In this document: positions 8,827 through 16,468 of the stretch, one piece after another
Position numbering within the stretch: position 1 is the first letter of the stretch
Layout: each line of letters begins with the position of its first letter
Assembly: GCA_963933115.1 (NCBI GenBank)
Contig: CAWVSL010000036.1
Coordinates: forward strand, 1 to 29,109
DNA: 29,109 nt
Reading direction: 5' to 3'
From: JALJPB01 sp963933115
Lineage (GTDB): Bacteria; Pseudomonadota; Gammaproteobacteria; Enterobacterales; Alteromonadaceae
Notes under the pieces: model-generated
The model's database searches: none
The model's input: only the letters and a program-made list of their open reading frames with translations
What the model was told of the DNA's origin: nothing
Made by a program: the position numbers and the translations under genes

Positions 8827-11247
8827 ATGAAAGCATCACAAGTTGTAAGTACATTATTTCTCACAGCTGCTATTCTTGTTAGTCTTATAGTTGGCATGTC
8901 TTTTTACACTGTTAATCAAAATGAGCAAGCGAGATTTGAGCGCAAACAAACATTGATTACAATGAAAACATCGGCCCGCCTTCTCTCTAATTTAAAAGAT
9001 GCAAAAACGGGTCAACGCGGTTACCTTTTTACCGGCGAAAATAACTATCTAGAACCTTATTGGATAGCCCATGATAAAATTAACACTGATCTAAAAGTGC
9101 TTCGCAATATAATGCAAGATGACCCCATTAAAATATTGGTGTTAAATTCGCTTGAGCCGAAAATTTACAGTTTGATGGAGTCACTTTCTCTTAAAATCAG
9201 ATTATTTCAAAATAATCAGCTAATGAAAATGTTGCCAAATTTAAAAGCCGGTGGCGACAAATTATTAATGGATGAAATTCGCACCTTAATAGGACAATTA
9301 GAAGAAAGTGAAACCTTCTTATTTGAACAAAGGGATAATGTATTTAATAACACATTAAATACATTATCATTAATGAATACCTCGTCGAGTATTATGTTGT
9401 TTTTAATGGCCATTCTTTCTTCATGCTTTGTTTATCACGAGTCACGTCGTCGAATATTGTCGCAAGAGGAGGCTAATAAGAACCTTGAACAGTCGAATAT
9501 TGATTTATCTAAAGAAATTATAATGCGTCAAAATGCTGAAATTGAATTAGGTATTGCTGCCACTGCTTTTGAAACACAAGAAGCAACTTTAGTCACGGAT
9601 GCTGAGCTCATTATTTTGCGAGTTAACACTGCATTCACCAAAGTCACCGGTTTTAGTTCACAAGAAGCAGTAGGTCAAACACCTCAAATATTATCCTCTG
9701 GACAACATGACAAAGCTTTCCTTTCTAAAATTTGGGATGATATAGCCTCTGATGGCTTTTGGGGGGGTAGAGTCACCAGCCGTCATAAAAATGGTACTAT
9801 TTACCCAGGATCTCTCACCATCACCTCTATCAAAAATAATGACGGCAACACCGTTAACTATGTATCCTCGTTAACTGATATTAGTGACCGTGTATCTGCT
9901 GAAGACGAAATTAAACACCTCGCATTTTACGACCATTTAACACAGTTACCTAATCGTAAATTATTTACTGACCGGCTAGAACAGGCACTAATTCAGAGTG
10001 CCCTTAGTGGTAAAAAAGGGGCTTTGTTATTTATTGACCTCGATGATTTTAAAACAATAAATGATACTCTGGGACACAATATAGGGGATTTATTATTAAA
10101 ACAAGTAGCTGAACGATTGGTTAGTTGTGTTCAGGAAATTGATACCGTGGCTCGGCTTGGTGGTGACGAATTTGTTGTCATGCTGGAGGAGTTGAGTGAT
10201 TCGTCAATAACAACTGTAGTGCAACACATCACAGATAAAGGGCTTGAGATCATTAAAAGTCTTAACGAAATATATTTGCTTGGTAGTAATAAGCACTCGC
10301 GTTATGTCAGCCCTAGCATAGGAGTAACAATCTTTAGCAACCATGAACAATCAAAAGAGGAATTACTTAAGCAAGCAGATATCGCTATGTATAAGGCTAA
10401 AGAAGATGGACGTAATATGCTGCGCTTTTTTGACCCAGCAATGCAAGCGATTATCGTTGCCAATGCATCACTAGAAATTGACCTTCACGGTGCCTTACAA
10501 AAAAATCAATTACAGCTTTTTTATCAACTCCAAATAACCGAAAACAATCCAACCGGTGCTGAAGCACTAATTCGATGGCAGCATCCAGAACGCGGCATGG
10601 TTATGCCTATGCAATTTATCTCACTAGCAGAAGAAACTGGACTGATAATCCCTATCGGTAACTGGGTACTTAAAACAGCTTGTGAACAGCTTCGTGTATG
10701 GGCATTATCTCCATTGACACAACACCTAACGCTGTCAATCAATGTAAGTGCCCGTCAATTTTATCAAGCTAACTTTGTTGAAGACGTTCAATCAATTATT
10801 GAAAAAAGTGGTCTAAAGGATCTACATAAATTAAAGTTCGAACTCACTGAAAGCGCTATTCTTGATAATGTAGATGACACCATTTTTAAAATGAACATAC
10901 TCAAAAAAATAGGGATACATTTCTCAATGGATGATTTTGGAACAGGTTACTCCTCATTATCTTATTTGACACGTTTACCACTTAACCAAATTAAAATTGA
11001 CCAATCGTTTGTACAAAACTTAGGTGAAAAGCATCTTGATAATGTCATCGTGCGCACCATTATTGGTTTGGCTAAAGATTTAAATCTAGATATAATCGCG
11101 GAAGGTGTAGAAACGGAACAACAGCGTTCTTTCTTGGCACAACATGGCTGTAATGACTTCCAAGGTTATTTATTTAGTAAGCCTGTTCCATTGGCTGAAT
11201 TTGAAGATATTATCGAATTACAGCCTGATTTATCTCTACATTATTAA
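8827..11247 (+). CDS. Membrane cyclic-di-GMP protein: CHASE3-PAS-GGDEF-EAL
   Basis: An 806-residue inner-membrane protein. TM1 is at about 6-28 and TM2 at about 187-205, flanking a helical CHASE3-like sensor that includes the conserved LKDAKTGQRGYLFTG block (57-70). A PAS domain follows (about 243-355), then GGDEF (about 365-535) and EAL (about 550-795). The cyclase signature GGDEF (445-449) is intact. The inhibitory site five residues before it reads QEID instead of RxxD, so product inhibition may be absent. The EAL domain keeps the motif at 579-581 plus INVSARQF, ELTES, DDFGTGYSSL, KIDQSF, AEGVE and QGYLFSKP, so phosphodiesterase activity is likely. Which activity dominates, and the signal sensed, cannot be told. 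Confidence 0.94.
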   Translation: MKASQVVSTLFLTAAILVSLIVGMSFYTVNQNEQARFERKQTLITMKTSARLLSNLKDAKTGQRGYLFTGENNYLEPYWIAHDKINTDLKVLRNIMQDDPIKILVLNSLEPKIYSLMESLSLKIRLFQNNQLMKMLPNLKAGGDKLLMDEIRTLIGQLEESETFLFEQRDNVFNNTLNTLSLMNTSSSIMLFLMAILSSCFVYHESRRRILSQEEANKNLEQSNIDLSKEIIMRQNAEIELGIAATAFETQEATLVTDAELIILRVNTAFTKVTGFSSQEAVGQTPQILSSGQHDKAFLSKIWDDIASDGFWGGRVTSRHKNGTIYPGSLTITSIKNNDGNTVNYVSSLTDISDRVSAEDEIKHLAFYDHLTQLPNRKLFTDRLEQALIQSALSGKKGALLFIDLDDFKTINDTLGHNIGDLLLKQVAERLVSCVQEIDTVARLGGDEFVVMLEELSDSSITTVVQHITDKGLEIIKSLNEIYLLGSNKHSRYVSPSIGVTIFSNHEQSKEELLKQADIAMYKAKEDGRNMLRFFDPAMQAIIVANASLEIDLHGALQKNQLQLFYQLQITENNPTGAEALIRWQHPERGMVMPMQFISLAEETGLIIPIGNWVLKTACEQLRVWALSPLTQHLTLSINVSARQFYQANFVEDVQSIIEKSGLKDLHKLKFELTESAILDNVDDTIFKMNILKKIGIHFSMDDFGTGYSSLSYLTRLPLNQIKIDQSFVQNLGEKHLDNVIVRTIIGLAKDLNLDIIAEGVETEQQRSFLAQHGCNDFQGYLFSKPVPLAEFEDIIELQPDLSLHY

Positions 11248-11626
11248 TAACATTTTAAAGATATCCCACGCTTACCAACAGACTAAGTAGTGAAGCTTTA
11301 TTAACAATGTTTCCAATTAATCGATAATAAGAGAAAGACACTCGGTTTTTCCAAACAAGTTTATTTTTATCTGAGCGGCGCTTTAAAAGTGGCGCTACCA
11401 AAAATCAACCGTTTAGGTTAGAAAACACCTAGCTTAAGTCCGAGCTATTTTGATAGCAATATGCCTAATGTAAATATATAAAATACACGACTACAATCAC
11501 TATCTTCTCATCTCAATAAATTATTGTGCTATTAATTTATTAATAAGTAAAAACCAATAAGTAAAGGTATTGCAAAATCATGTTACTATTACGGTACTTA
11601 CGTTTAAACAATAGTGTGAATTAATC
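11248..11626. other. Intergenic region upstream of the hybrid kinase
   Basis: A 379-bp AT-rich spacer between two rightward genes. I see no reading frame of note, no RNA gene and no strong terminator. A weak TTGCAA near 11569 could be a -35 element for the kinase gene, without a convincing -10 partner. Confidence 0.5.
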
Positions 11627-13237
11627 ATGATAATTTCACCCAAAACGCTTGATGAAAAAAAGCGAATTCAAGCACTTTATGATTATGAAATTCTTGATAG
11701 TGATGCAGAGAAAGCATTTGATGATTTAACTATACTTGCCTCTGAAATTTGTGAAACACCTATCGCTTTGATTAGTTTAGTTGACCCTTTGCGCCAGTGG
11801 TTTAAATCAAGTGTCGGGCTTGATGCATTTGAAACAGAGCGAGACATTGCTTTTTGTGCTCACGCCATACATGAGCATAATATTTTCGAAATTCCCGATG
11901 CATTGGAAGACGAACGATTTGCAGATAATCCTTTAGTTACTGGCGTTCCCAATATTCGGTTTTACGCTGGAGCGCCTTTAATCACTCCTGAAGGTTTTGT
12001 CATTGGCACGTTGTGCGCTATTAGTGACAAACCTAAAAAGCTTAATAGTCACCAATTAAAATCACTCGAAATTCTAAGCCGAGAAATCATCACACAAATG
12101 GAGCTTAGAAAAAAAGTATCTGAACTTAAAAAAGCGAAAGAATTTACCAACGACTTTTTATCAAATATGAGTCACGAAATCCGTACCCCTTTAAGTTCAA
12201 TTCATGGCTTTAGTGAGCTACTGGCTGAACGATGCCTTAAACTAAAATTACCACCAGATATACAAGATTATATTGCAGAGATTGACTTTAGTGCTAAGCA
12301 CCTTTTGTCTGTAGTAAACTCCGTTTTGGATTTAAGTAAAATTGAATCAGGTAAAATGGAGTTGGTACCATCGTGGTTACAAGGTCATCAATTTTTAAAA
12401 CAAACTAGTAATATGATGGAAGTTCAAGCTAAAGAAAAAGGTATTATATTACTTCTTGATATTGATATTAATGTCCCCGAATACTTTTACTTTGATGAAG
12501 GTAAATTGAGTCAAGTACTAATTAACCTAATCAGTAATAGTATTAAATTTACGAAGAGGGATAAAAAAGTCACCTTGAAGGTCAATTATGTTGATAACGA
12601 TTTAATTTTTAATATCGTCGATGAAGGCATCGGTATATCAGATAAAAATCAAAATAAATTGTTCAATAAATTTCAGCAGGCTAGTGACAATAAAGATATA
12701 GAGGGTACCGGTCTTGGCTTATCTATAACGAAGGGCCTTGTTGAATTGATGGCAGGTACAATAACCTTAACCAGTAAAAAAAATATTGGTACAAATGTAT
12801 TAGTTATATTACCACAACCATTAAATCAACCTAGCATTGACGATATAAAATACGCATCACAACCATTACAAAAAATTCTCAAATTAAATGTTTTAGTTGT
12901 TGAAGACAATGCTATTAATCGAAAGTTAGCTAAAATAATTTTAGAAAATATGGGCCAAGTAGTTACTTTTGCTAACAGTGGTGAACTTGCTTTAGCCATA
13001 ACACAGAAGCAAAAATTTGACCTTATTCTCATGGATATTCATATGCCCGGTATTAATGGTGTTGAGACAAGTCATCAAATTCGAAAAAACAACATATTAA
13101 CCCCTATAGTAGCATTGACTGCTGACATTTTTGAAATTCAAAAAAATGACCCTGGTAGTTTTAAATTTGATGATTACCTGACTAAACCTATCAATAAAAA
13201 ACAATTAGAAGATTGCTTACGAAAAAATATTAAATAG
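11627..13237 (+). CDS. Hybrid sensor histidine kinase: GAF-HisKA-HATPase-receiver
   Basis: A 536-residue cytoplasmic protein with no membrane segment. An N-terminal GAF domain (about 25-160) has the FCAHAI and FYAGAPL blocks typical of kinase-linked GAF sensors. The dimerisation helix carries the phospho-accepting H183 in NMSHEIRTPL. The ATPase domain shows the N-box LINLISNSIKFT, G1 DEGIGI, F-box LFNKFQQ and G2 GTGLGL. A C-terminal receiver (about 420-535) has the acidic pair in VVEDN, phospho-acceptor D470 in LILMDIHMPG, and K520 in YLTKPI. All catalytic residues are present. No separate response regulator or HPt gene is nearby, so its output is unknown. The gene is rightward, 379 bp after the cyclic-di-GMP gene, and ends before the scar region. 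Confidence 0.94.
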   Translation: MIISPKTLDEKKRIQALYDYEILDSDAEKAFDDLTILASEICETPIALISLVDPLRQWFKSSVGLDAFETERDIAFCAHAIHEHNIFEIPDALEDERFADNPLVTGVPNIRFYAGAPLITPEGFVIGTLCAISDKPKKLNSHQLKSLEILSREIITQMELRKKVSELKKAKEFTNDFLSNMSHEIRTPLSSIHGFSELLAERCLKLKLPPDIQDYIAEIDFSAKHLLSVVNSVLDLSKIESGKMELVPSWLQGHQFLKQTSNMMEVQAKEKGIILLLDIDINVPEYFYFDEGKLSQVLINLISNSIKFTKRDKKVTLKVNYVDNDLIFNIVDEGIGISDKNQNKLFNKFQQASDNKDIEGTGLGLSITKGLVELMAGTITLTSKKNIGTNVLVILPQPLNQPSIDDIKYASQPLQKILKLNVLVVEDNAINRKLAKIILENMGQVVTFANSGELALAITQKQKFDLILMDIHMPGINGVETSHQIRKNNILTPIVALTADIFEIQKNDPGSFKFDDYLTKPINKKQLEDCLRKNIK

Positions 13238-13364
13238 TGTTAAATTCAGGGTTACGCGTTGGTGTAAAGTAAAGTAAAGTTAATTCAATCACATTTGCTT
13301 GCAGATCGCCTTTAACTTAAAATAGCTGTAATTAAAACTTCTCTTCAAATAAAAAGGTCTCTAC

Positions 13365-13445
13365 ATGGCTCAGCCACTACCAGATAAATTCATCATGTCG
13401 ATGAATCGAGTTTCGAAAGTAGTCCCACCCAAACGGACACTTTAA
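13365..13445 (+). pseudogene. N-terminal remnant of an EttA-type ABC-F gene
   Basis: An ATG opens 26 codons before a TAA. The peptide ends in SMNRVSKVVPPKRTL, which closely matches the first residues of E. coli EttA as I recall them (TMHRVGKVVPPKRHIL). EttA, the energy-dependent translational throttle, is about 550 residues, so this keeps under 5% of the gene and none of its ATPase motifs. The match breaks off right after the conserved PPKR, where foreign or decayed sequence begins. It marks a recombination breakpoint left of the recombinase debris. Whether an intact copy exists elsewhere cannot be told here. Confidence 0.75.
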
Positions 13446-13675
13446 GAAGAAGAGTATACAAATTATAATATAGAAAAACATGCTCTTTGTGCAACCCCTC
13501 CTCCTAAAAGATCGTCAATTATAGTAAATAACATACCTAAAATATAACAACGTACTTTATGGCGATCTATTTAAACTAGGCATGTCCTGTTTGAAATATT
13601 ATATTTTTAAGCTCATATTCAAAAAAATCAGACTATTTTTCAACTTATGCGCATCATTAACTAGCTTTAAAAATG
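13446..13675. other. AT-rich non-coding stretch after the ettA remnant
   Basis: About 230 bp with stops in all frames that I inspected. I recognise no gene, RNA or terminator. It joins the ettA remnant to the recombinase fragments and may be part of the imported segment. Confidence 0.5.
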
Positions 13676-13912
13676 TTACCCCTCAAAATAACCACCGTTA
13701 GAGGTGCTACTAGGAACATTACCCAGTCTATTGAGGGTCGTTTCAACCTGACTAATTAAGTCTGTCACGCCATCAATATCACGCAATGTTGCACGATCAA
13801 TTTTAAATGTGCGTAGTACTAATTTATCCAGTTTATCATCTGTCAGGTTGTGATGTTCCAAACGGAACTCTACAACCATCTTTATTAGTTCATCATAGGT
13901 TTTATGTTTCAT
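13676..13912 (-). CDS. Hypothetical 78-residue protein next to the recombinase fragment
   Basis: I do not recognise this protein. It starts MKHKTYDELIKMVVEFR, looks helical and charged for about 60 residues, and ends in a loose Ser/Gly-rich tail (VPSSTSNGGYFEG). No signal peptide or membrane segment is seen. The ATG at 13912 follows a GAGGG element with nine bases of spacing, a good ribosome site that makes real expression plausible. It lies 30 bp after the recombinase fragment on the same strand, an arrangement like small accessory genes on plasmids or transposons. A role in recombination or host control is possible but not shown. Confidence 0.6.
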   Translation of the reverse strand: MKHKTYDELIKMVVEFRLEHHNLTDDKLDKLVLRTFKIDRATLRDIDGVTDLISQVETTLNRLGNVPSSTSNGGYFEG

Positions 13913-13942
13913 ACTAACTTGCCCTCAATTTATAAATAGAGA

Positions 13943-14335
13943 CTAGACAACCTCCTGACTCCGATATCGGTAGACAGAAGCAACACCTATATTGAGTTCC
14001 TTCGCAATCATAGAAGGTTTCATACCTTGAAGATGAAGGGACTGGATGTCCTTCTCCAACCGTCTTGCGGTAGGAACACGACCTTTGTACTTTCCATCCG
14101 ACTTTGCCTTCGCAATTCCTATCTTCTGACGTTCCAACATCATTTCCCGTTCCCATTGTGCAATGCCACCAAGAAGGGTGATTTGCAAACGTCCATTAGG
14201 GGTAGATGTATCAAGGTTTAGGTCAAGAATATGGAGTGATGCACCTTTCTCTTCTAATTTTGAGATATGTTTCCAAAGGTCTGTAATAGACCTCGCAAAT
14301 CTGTCCAACTTGGTTATGACTACTACAAAATACGA
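13943..14335 (-). pseudogene. Serine recombinase (resolvase/invertase) lacking its catalytic N-terminus
   Basis: The readable frame starts just after a stop at 14338 and gives VVVITKLDRFARS, a core motif of the resolvase family. It continues through GGIAQWEREMMLERQKIGIAKAK, the E-helix region, and a C-terminal helix-turn-helix (LHLQGMKPSMIAKELNIGVASVYRYR). Roughly the first 60 residues are missing, including the nucleophilic serine of the YxRVSTxxQ region. The product could still bind DNA but not cut it. A TTG at 14308 could start a 121-residue protein, but no ribosome site supports it. The family fits Tn3-type resolvases or Hin-like invertases. Confidence 0.88.
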
Positions 14336-14387
14336 CTAGTTTTCTGTATGGCTGAAACAGTTAACTGTTAATGTCTAAATGAAAGGA

Positions 14388-14416
14388 AACTAGGGTGTAA
14401 TATTTAACCCCTAGTT
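14388..14416. repeat. Inverted repeat left of the recombinase break
   Basis: Arms AACTAGGG and CCCTAGTT surround a 13-base loop. It lies in the 130-bp gap between the recombinase fragment and the unknown protein. It has no T-run worth calling a terminator. It could be a remnant of a recombination site, but I cannot show this. Confidence 0.4.
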
Positions 14417-14449
14417 CTTAATAAGTCGCTACGAGTTAGCTACAAAACC

Positions 14450-14471
14450 GTGGTCAGTATTACTTGACCAC
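14450..14471 (-). terminator. Possible terminator hairpin after the unknown protein
   Basis: Perfect 7-bp arms GTGGTCA and TGACCAC enclose 8 bases and overlap the last base of the leftward stop codon. The minus strand then reads GGTTTTGTAG, a weak T-run. A Rho-independent terminator is possible but not strong. Confidence 0.4.
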
Positions 14472-15202
14472 TACGTACAATCAACCAAACTAGCATCACC
14501 ACCAGACCACGTACCGCACTGTTTGTTATGTGTACCATCAGCGTAAAATGTGGTAACCGTGTAGTTATCTCCACCATCATGTTCCTTATTGACGTGTTCA
14601 GAACCGATGGTCTGGTCATTGACGCGAGACCAAATATCAGAACCATAACCTTCTTCCAAAGAATAGTCAGGGTCAATAAACGATAGCGTATCAACAATCC
14701 ACCCAGCGCTTATAAGCGATAAATCACTACCAATACCAGATATTTCAGCGATGTAATTGACATTTCCTTCGACGAACAAAAGCGTCACTTCATTTTTTGG
14801 TTTATTGGAACCGTCGGTATATAAATCAGTTACGATAAATCCTTGTTCGACACTGTGTTCAACATTCTTTATGTTATTACAATCATCCCAAGTCAAGTTA
14901 GTTGCGTTGTCAGATGGGGAGGCGTGATCAGATACCGCATACTCCCTATAGTTGATTACTGTTGCATACCTATCCTTTACGTTACAACCTGTTACTTGAT
15001 TGGTAGGAGACCAATCCTCGTGTGGAGTTAACCTAACCTGACGTTCAAATTCAATGTCATTTTGATTAGTGGTTATATTACTCTCTCGTTCATACGTTAC
15101 TCCACGCGTAGTTAAGTCGTACGACATAAGGTTGGTTATACTTGTATAGTTACTCTTACTTGTATAACCAAAATCACTTGTCATGATGAACTCTTTACGC
15201 AT
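14471..15202 (-). CDS. Unknown protein, probably the C-terminal fragment of an exported protein
   Basis: I do not recognise this sequence. The open frame runs on upstream into the rluB gene, where it becomes antisense, so the true 5' end is probably lost. Start choices are ATG at 15202 (no ribosome site) or ATG at 15184 (AAGAG a few bases before). The protein is rich in Asp, Asn, Thr and Tyr with beta-like blocks (NYTVTTFYADGTHNKQ). It has four cysteines (VTGCNV, WDDCNN, NKQCGT, LVDCT), which suggests disulfides and export. No signal peptide is present, in keeping with N-terminal truncation. It belongs to the debris between the kinase gene and rluB. Confidence 0.5.
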   Translation of the reverse strand: MRKEFIMTSDFGYTSKSNYTSITNLMSYDLTTRGVTYERESNITTNQNDIEFERQVRLTPHEDWSPTNQVTGCNVKDRYATVINYREYAVSDHASPSDNATNLTWDDCNNIKNVEHSVEQGFIVTDLYTDGSNKPKNEVTLLFVEGNVNYIAEISGIGSDLSLISAGWIVDTLSFIDPDYSLEEGYGSDIWSRVNDQTIGSEHVNKEHDGGDNYTVTTFYADGTHNKQCGTWSGGDASLVDCT

Positions 15203-15287
15203 CCAGTACGCATTTTGTTCGTCATAAATAAATACATTTTCATCAATTAGTTGTAAATAAAATTCAACATATTTATAAAAAGTAACG

Positions 15288-16157
15288 GTGAAAGATTCTG
15301 AAAAACTGCAAAAAGTACTTGCGCGTGCCGGTAAAGGTTCTCGTCGTGAAATAGAAGCAATGATAAGTGCAGGGCGAGTTAGTGTTGACGGCAACAATGC
15401 TTACTTAGGTGATCGAGTTGAGGGCACTGAACAGATACGTATTGATGGTCATCAAGTTAAGTTGACCGCTCAAGAAGATGATCTTTGTCGAATATTGATG
15501 TACAACAAGCCTGAAGGGGAAATGTGTACGCGCAAAGATCCTGAAGGTAGAATAACCGTTTTTGATCGTTTACCACCGCTTGAGTCAGGCCGTTGGGTTG
15601 CTGTTGGTCGTTTAGATATTAATACGTCGGGCATGTTGTTGTTTACCACTGATGGTGAGCTAGCTAACCGTTTAATGCATCCATCACAAAAAGTAGAGCG
15701 TGAATATGCCGTACGCGTGTTTGGTGAAATTAATGAAGCCATGCTACAAACACTTCGAGCGGGTGTTAAATTAGAAGATGGTATGGCACGTTTTCAAAAA
15801 ATAACTTATCACGGCGGAGAAGGTCGTAATCATTGGTTCCATGTCGTGTTATCTGAAGGGCGTAATCGTGAGGTACGTCGTTTATGGGAGAGTCAAGACG
15901 TACAAGTGAGTCGATTAATTCGTGTACGTTATGGTGATATGGAAATGCAGCGTCAATTACCGCTGGGTGGTTGGACGGAGCTTGGACTAAAAGAAGTTAA
16001 CTATTTCCGTAAATTAGTGGACTTAACTTCTGAAACACAATCAAAAGTTAAAGTTGATGAAAAAGCGATGGATAATGCGAAAAGTCGCCGTATTCGCCGG
16101 TCAGTTAAAAAACATCAGCAACGTAATCAGCAGGCTAATCGCCGTCGTAGGAAGTAA
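15288..16157 (+). CDS. rluB: 23S rRNA pseudouridine synthase RluB
   Basis: A 289-residue enzyme that converts U2605 (E. coli numbering) of 23S rRNA to pseudouridine. It has an N-terminal S4 RNA-binding domain (EKLQKVLARAGKGSRREIEAMI) and an RsuA-type catalytic domain with Asp110 in GRLDINTSGMLLFTTDGEL. The signature GRNREVRRLWES follows, and a basic tail ends in NRRRRK. The start is GTG at 15288, with only a weak AAGTAA upstream. Family members usually begin very close to SEKLQKVLARAG, so little of the protein can be missing. In relatives rluB normally follows scpA and scpB; here debris replaces that context up to the start codon, so native promoter and ribosome site may be lost. Confidence 0.94.
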   Translation: MKDSEKLQKVLARAGKGSRREIEAMISAGRVSVDGNNAYLGDRVEGTEQIRIDGHQVKLTAQEDDLCRILMYNKPEGEMCTRKDPEGRITVFDRLPPLESGRWVAVGRLDINTSGMLLFTTDGELANRLMHPSQKVEREYAVRVFGEINEAMLQTLRAGVKLEDGMARFQKITYHGGEGRNHWFHVVLSEGRNREVRRLWESQDVQVSRLIRVRYGDMEMQRQLPLGGWTELGLKEVNYFRKLVDLTSETQSKVKVDEKAMDNAKSRRIRRSVKKHQQRNQQANRRRRK

Positions 16158-16349
16158 TAAATTATATACTCATGTTACCTCGAAATACTCGTTTCAGCGA
16201 GAATATAAAGGCTTATAGGCAAGGCATTGATTGAATAGAATGGTTATCCAGGAGAATATGCTCCTGCATTCTCTAATAACACCATCCATGTAGCGCCATT
16301 GTCAAAATTAATAACGCCGTATAATAAGCCTTTAAAACTCGCCCTTCGG
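16158..16349. other. Intergenic region after rluB, possible dispersed repeat
   Basis: This 190-bp stretch holds a small hairpin (AGGAG, six bases, CTCCT at 16250-16265) and then a run up to CGCCCTTCGGG. Together with the inverted-repeat element just to the right it looks like a dispersed intergenic repeat rather than a gene. A 65-codon leftward frame across 16273-16470 overlaps the rnd start and is not convincing. Confidence 0.35.
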
Positions 16350-16445
16350 GGACGCCTGAGAAAATCATGTTCGTCGTTACTCCTTTTTTTAAGGGGAAAC
16401 CATTAATAAAAATAAGTGCCTTGATCATGAATTGCTCAGGCGTCC
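16350..16445. repeat. 96-bp element with 20-bp terminal inverted repeats
   Basis: The left end begins GGACGCCTGAG and the right end finishes CTCAGGCGTCC. The 20-bp arms match at 18 positions and enclose 56 bp. It ends 23 bp before the rnd start codon. The shape suits a miniature inverted-repeat element or an extragenic palindrome; no direct target duplication is obvious. Confidence 0.6.
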
Positions 16446-16468
16446 TGAAACAGACATTTTGAAGTATC

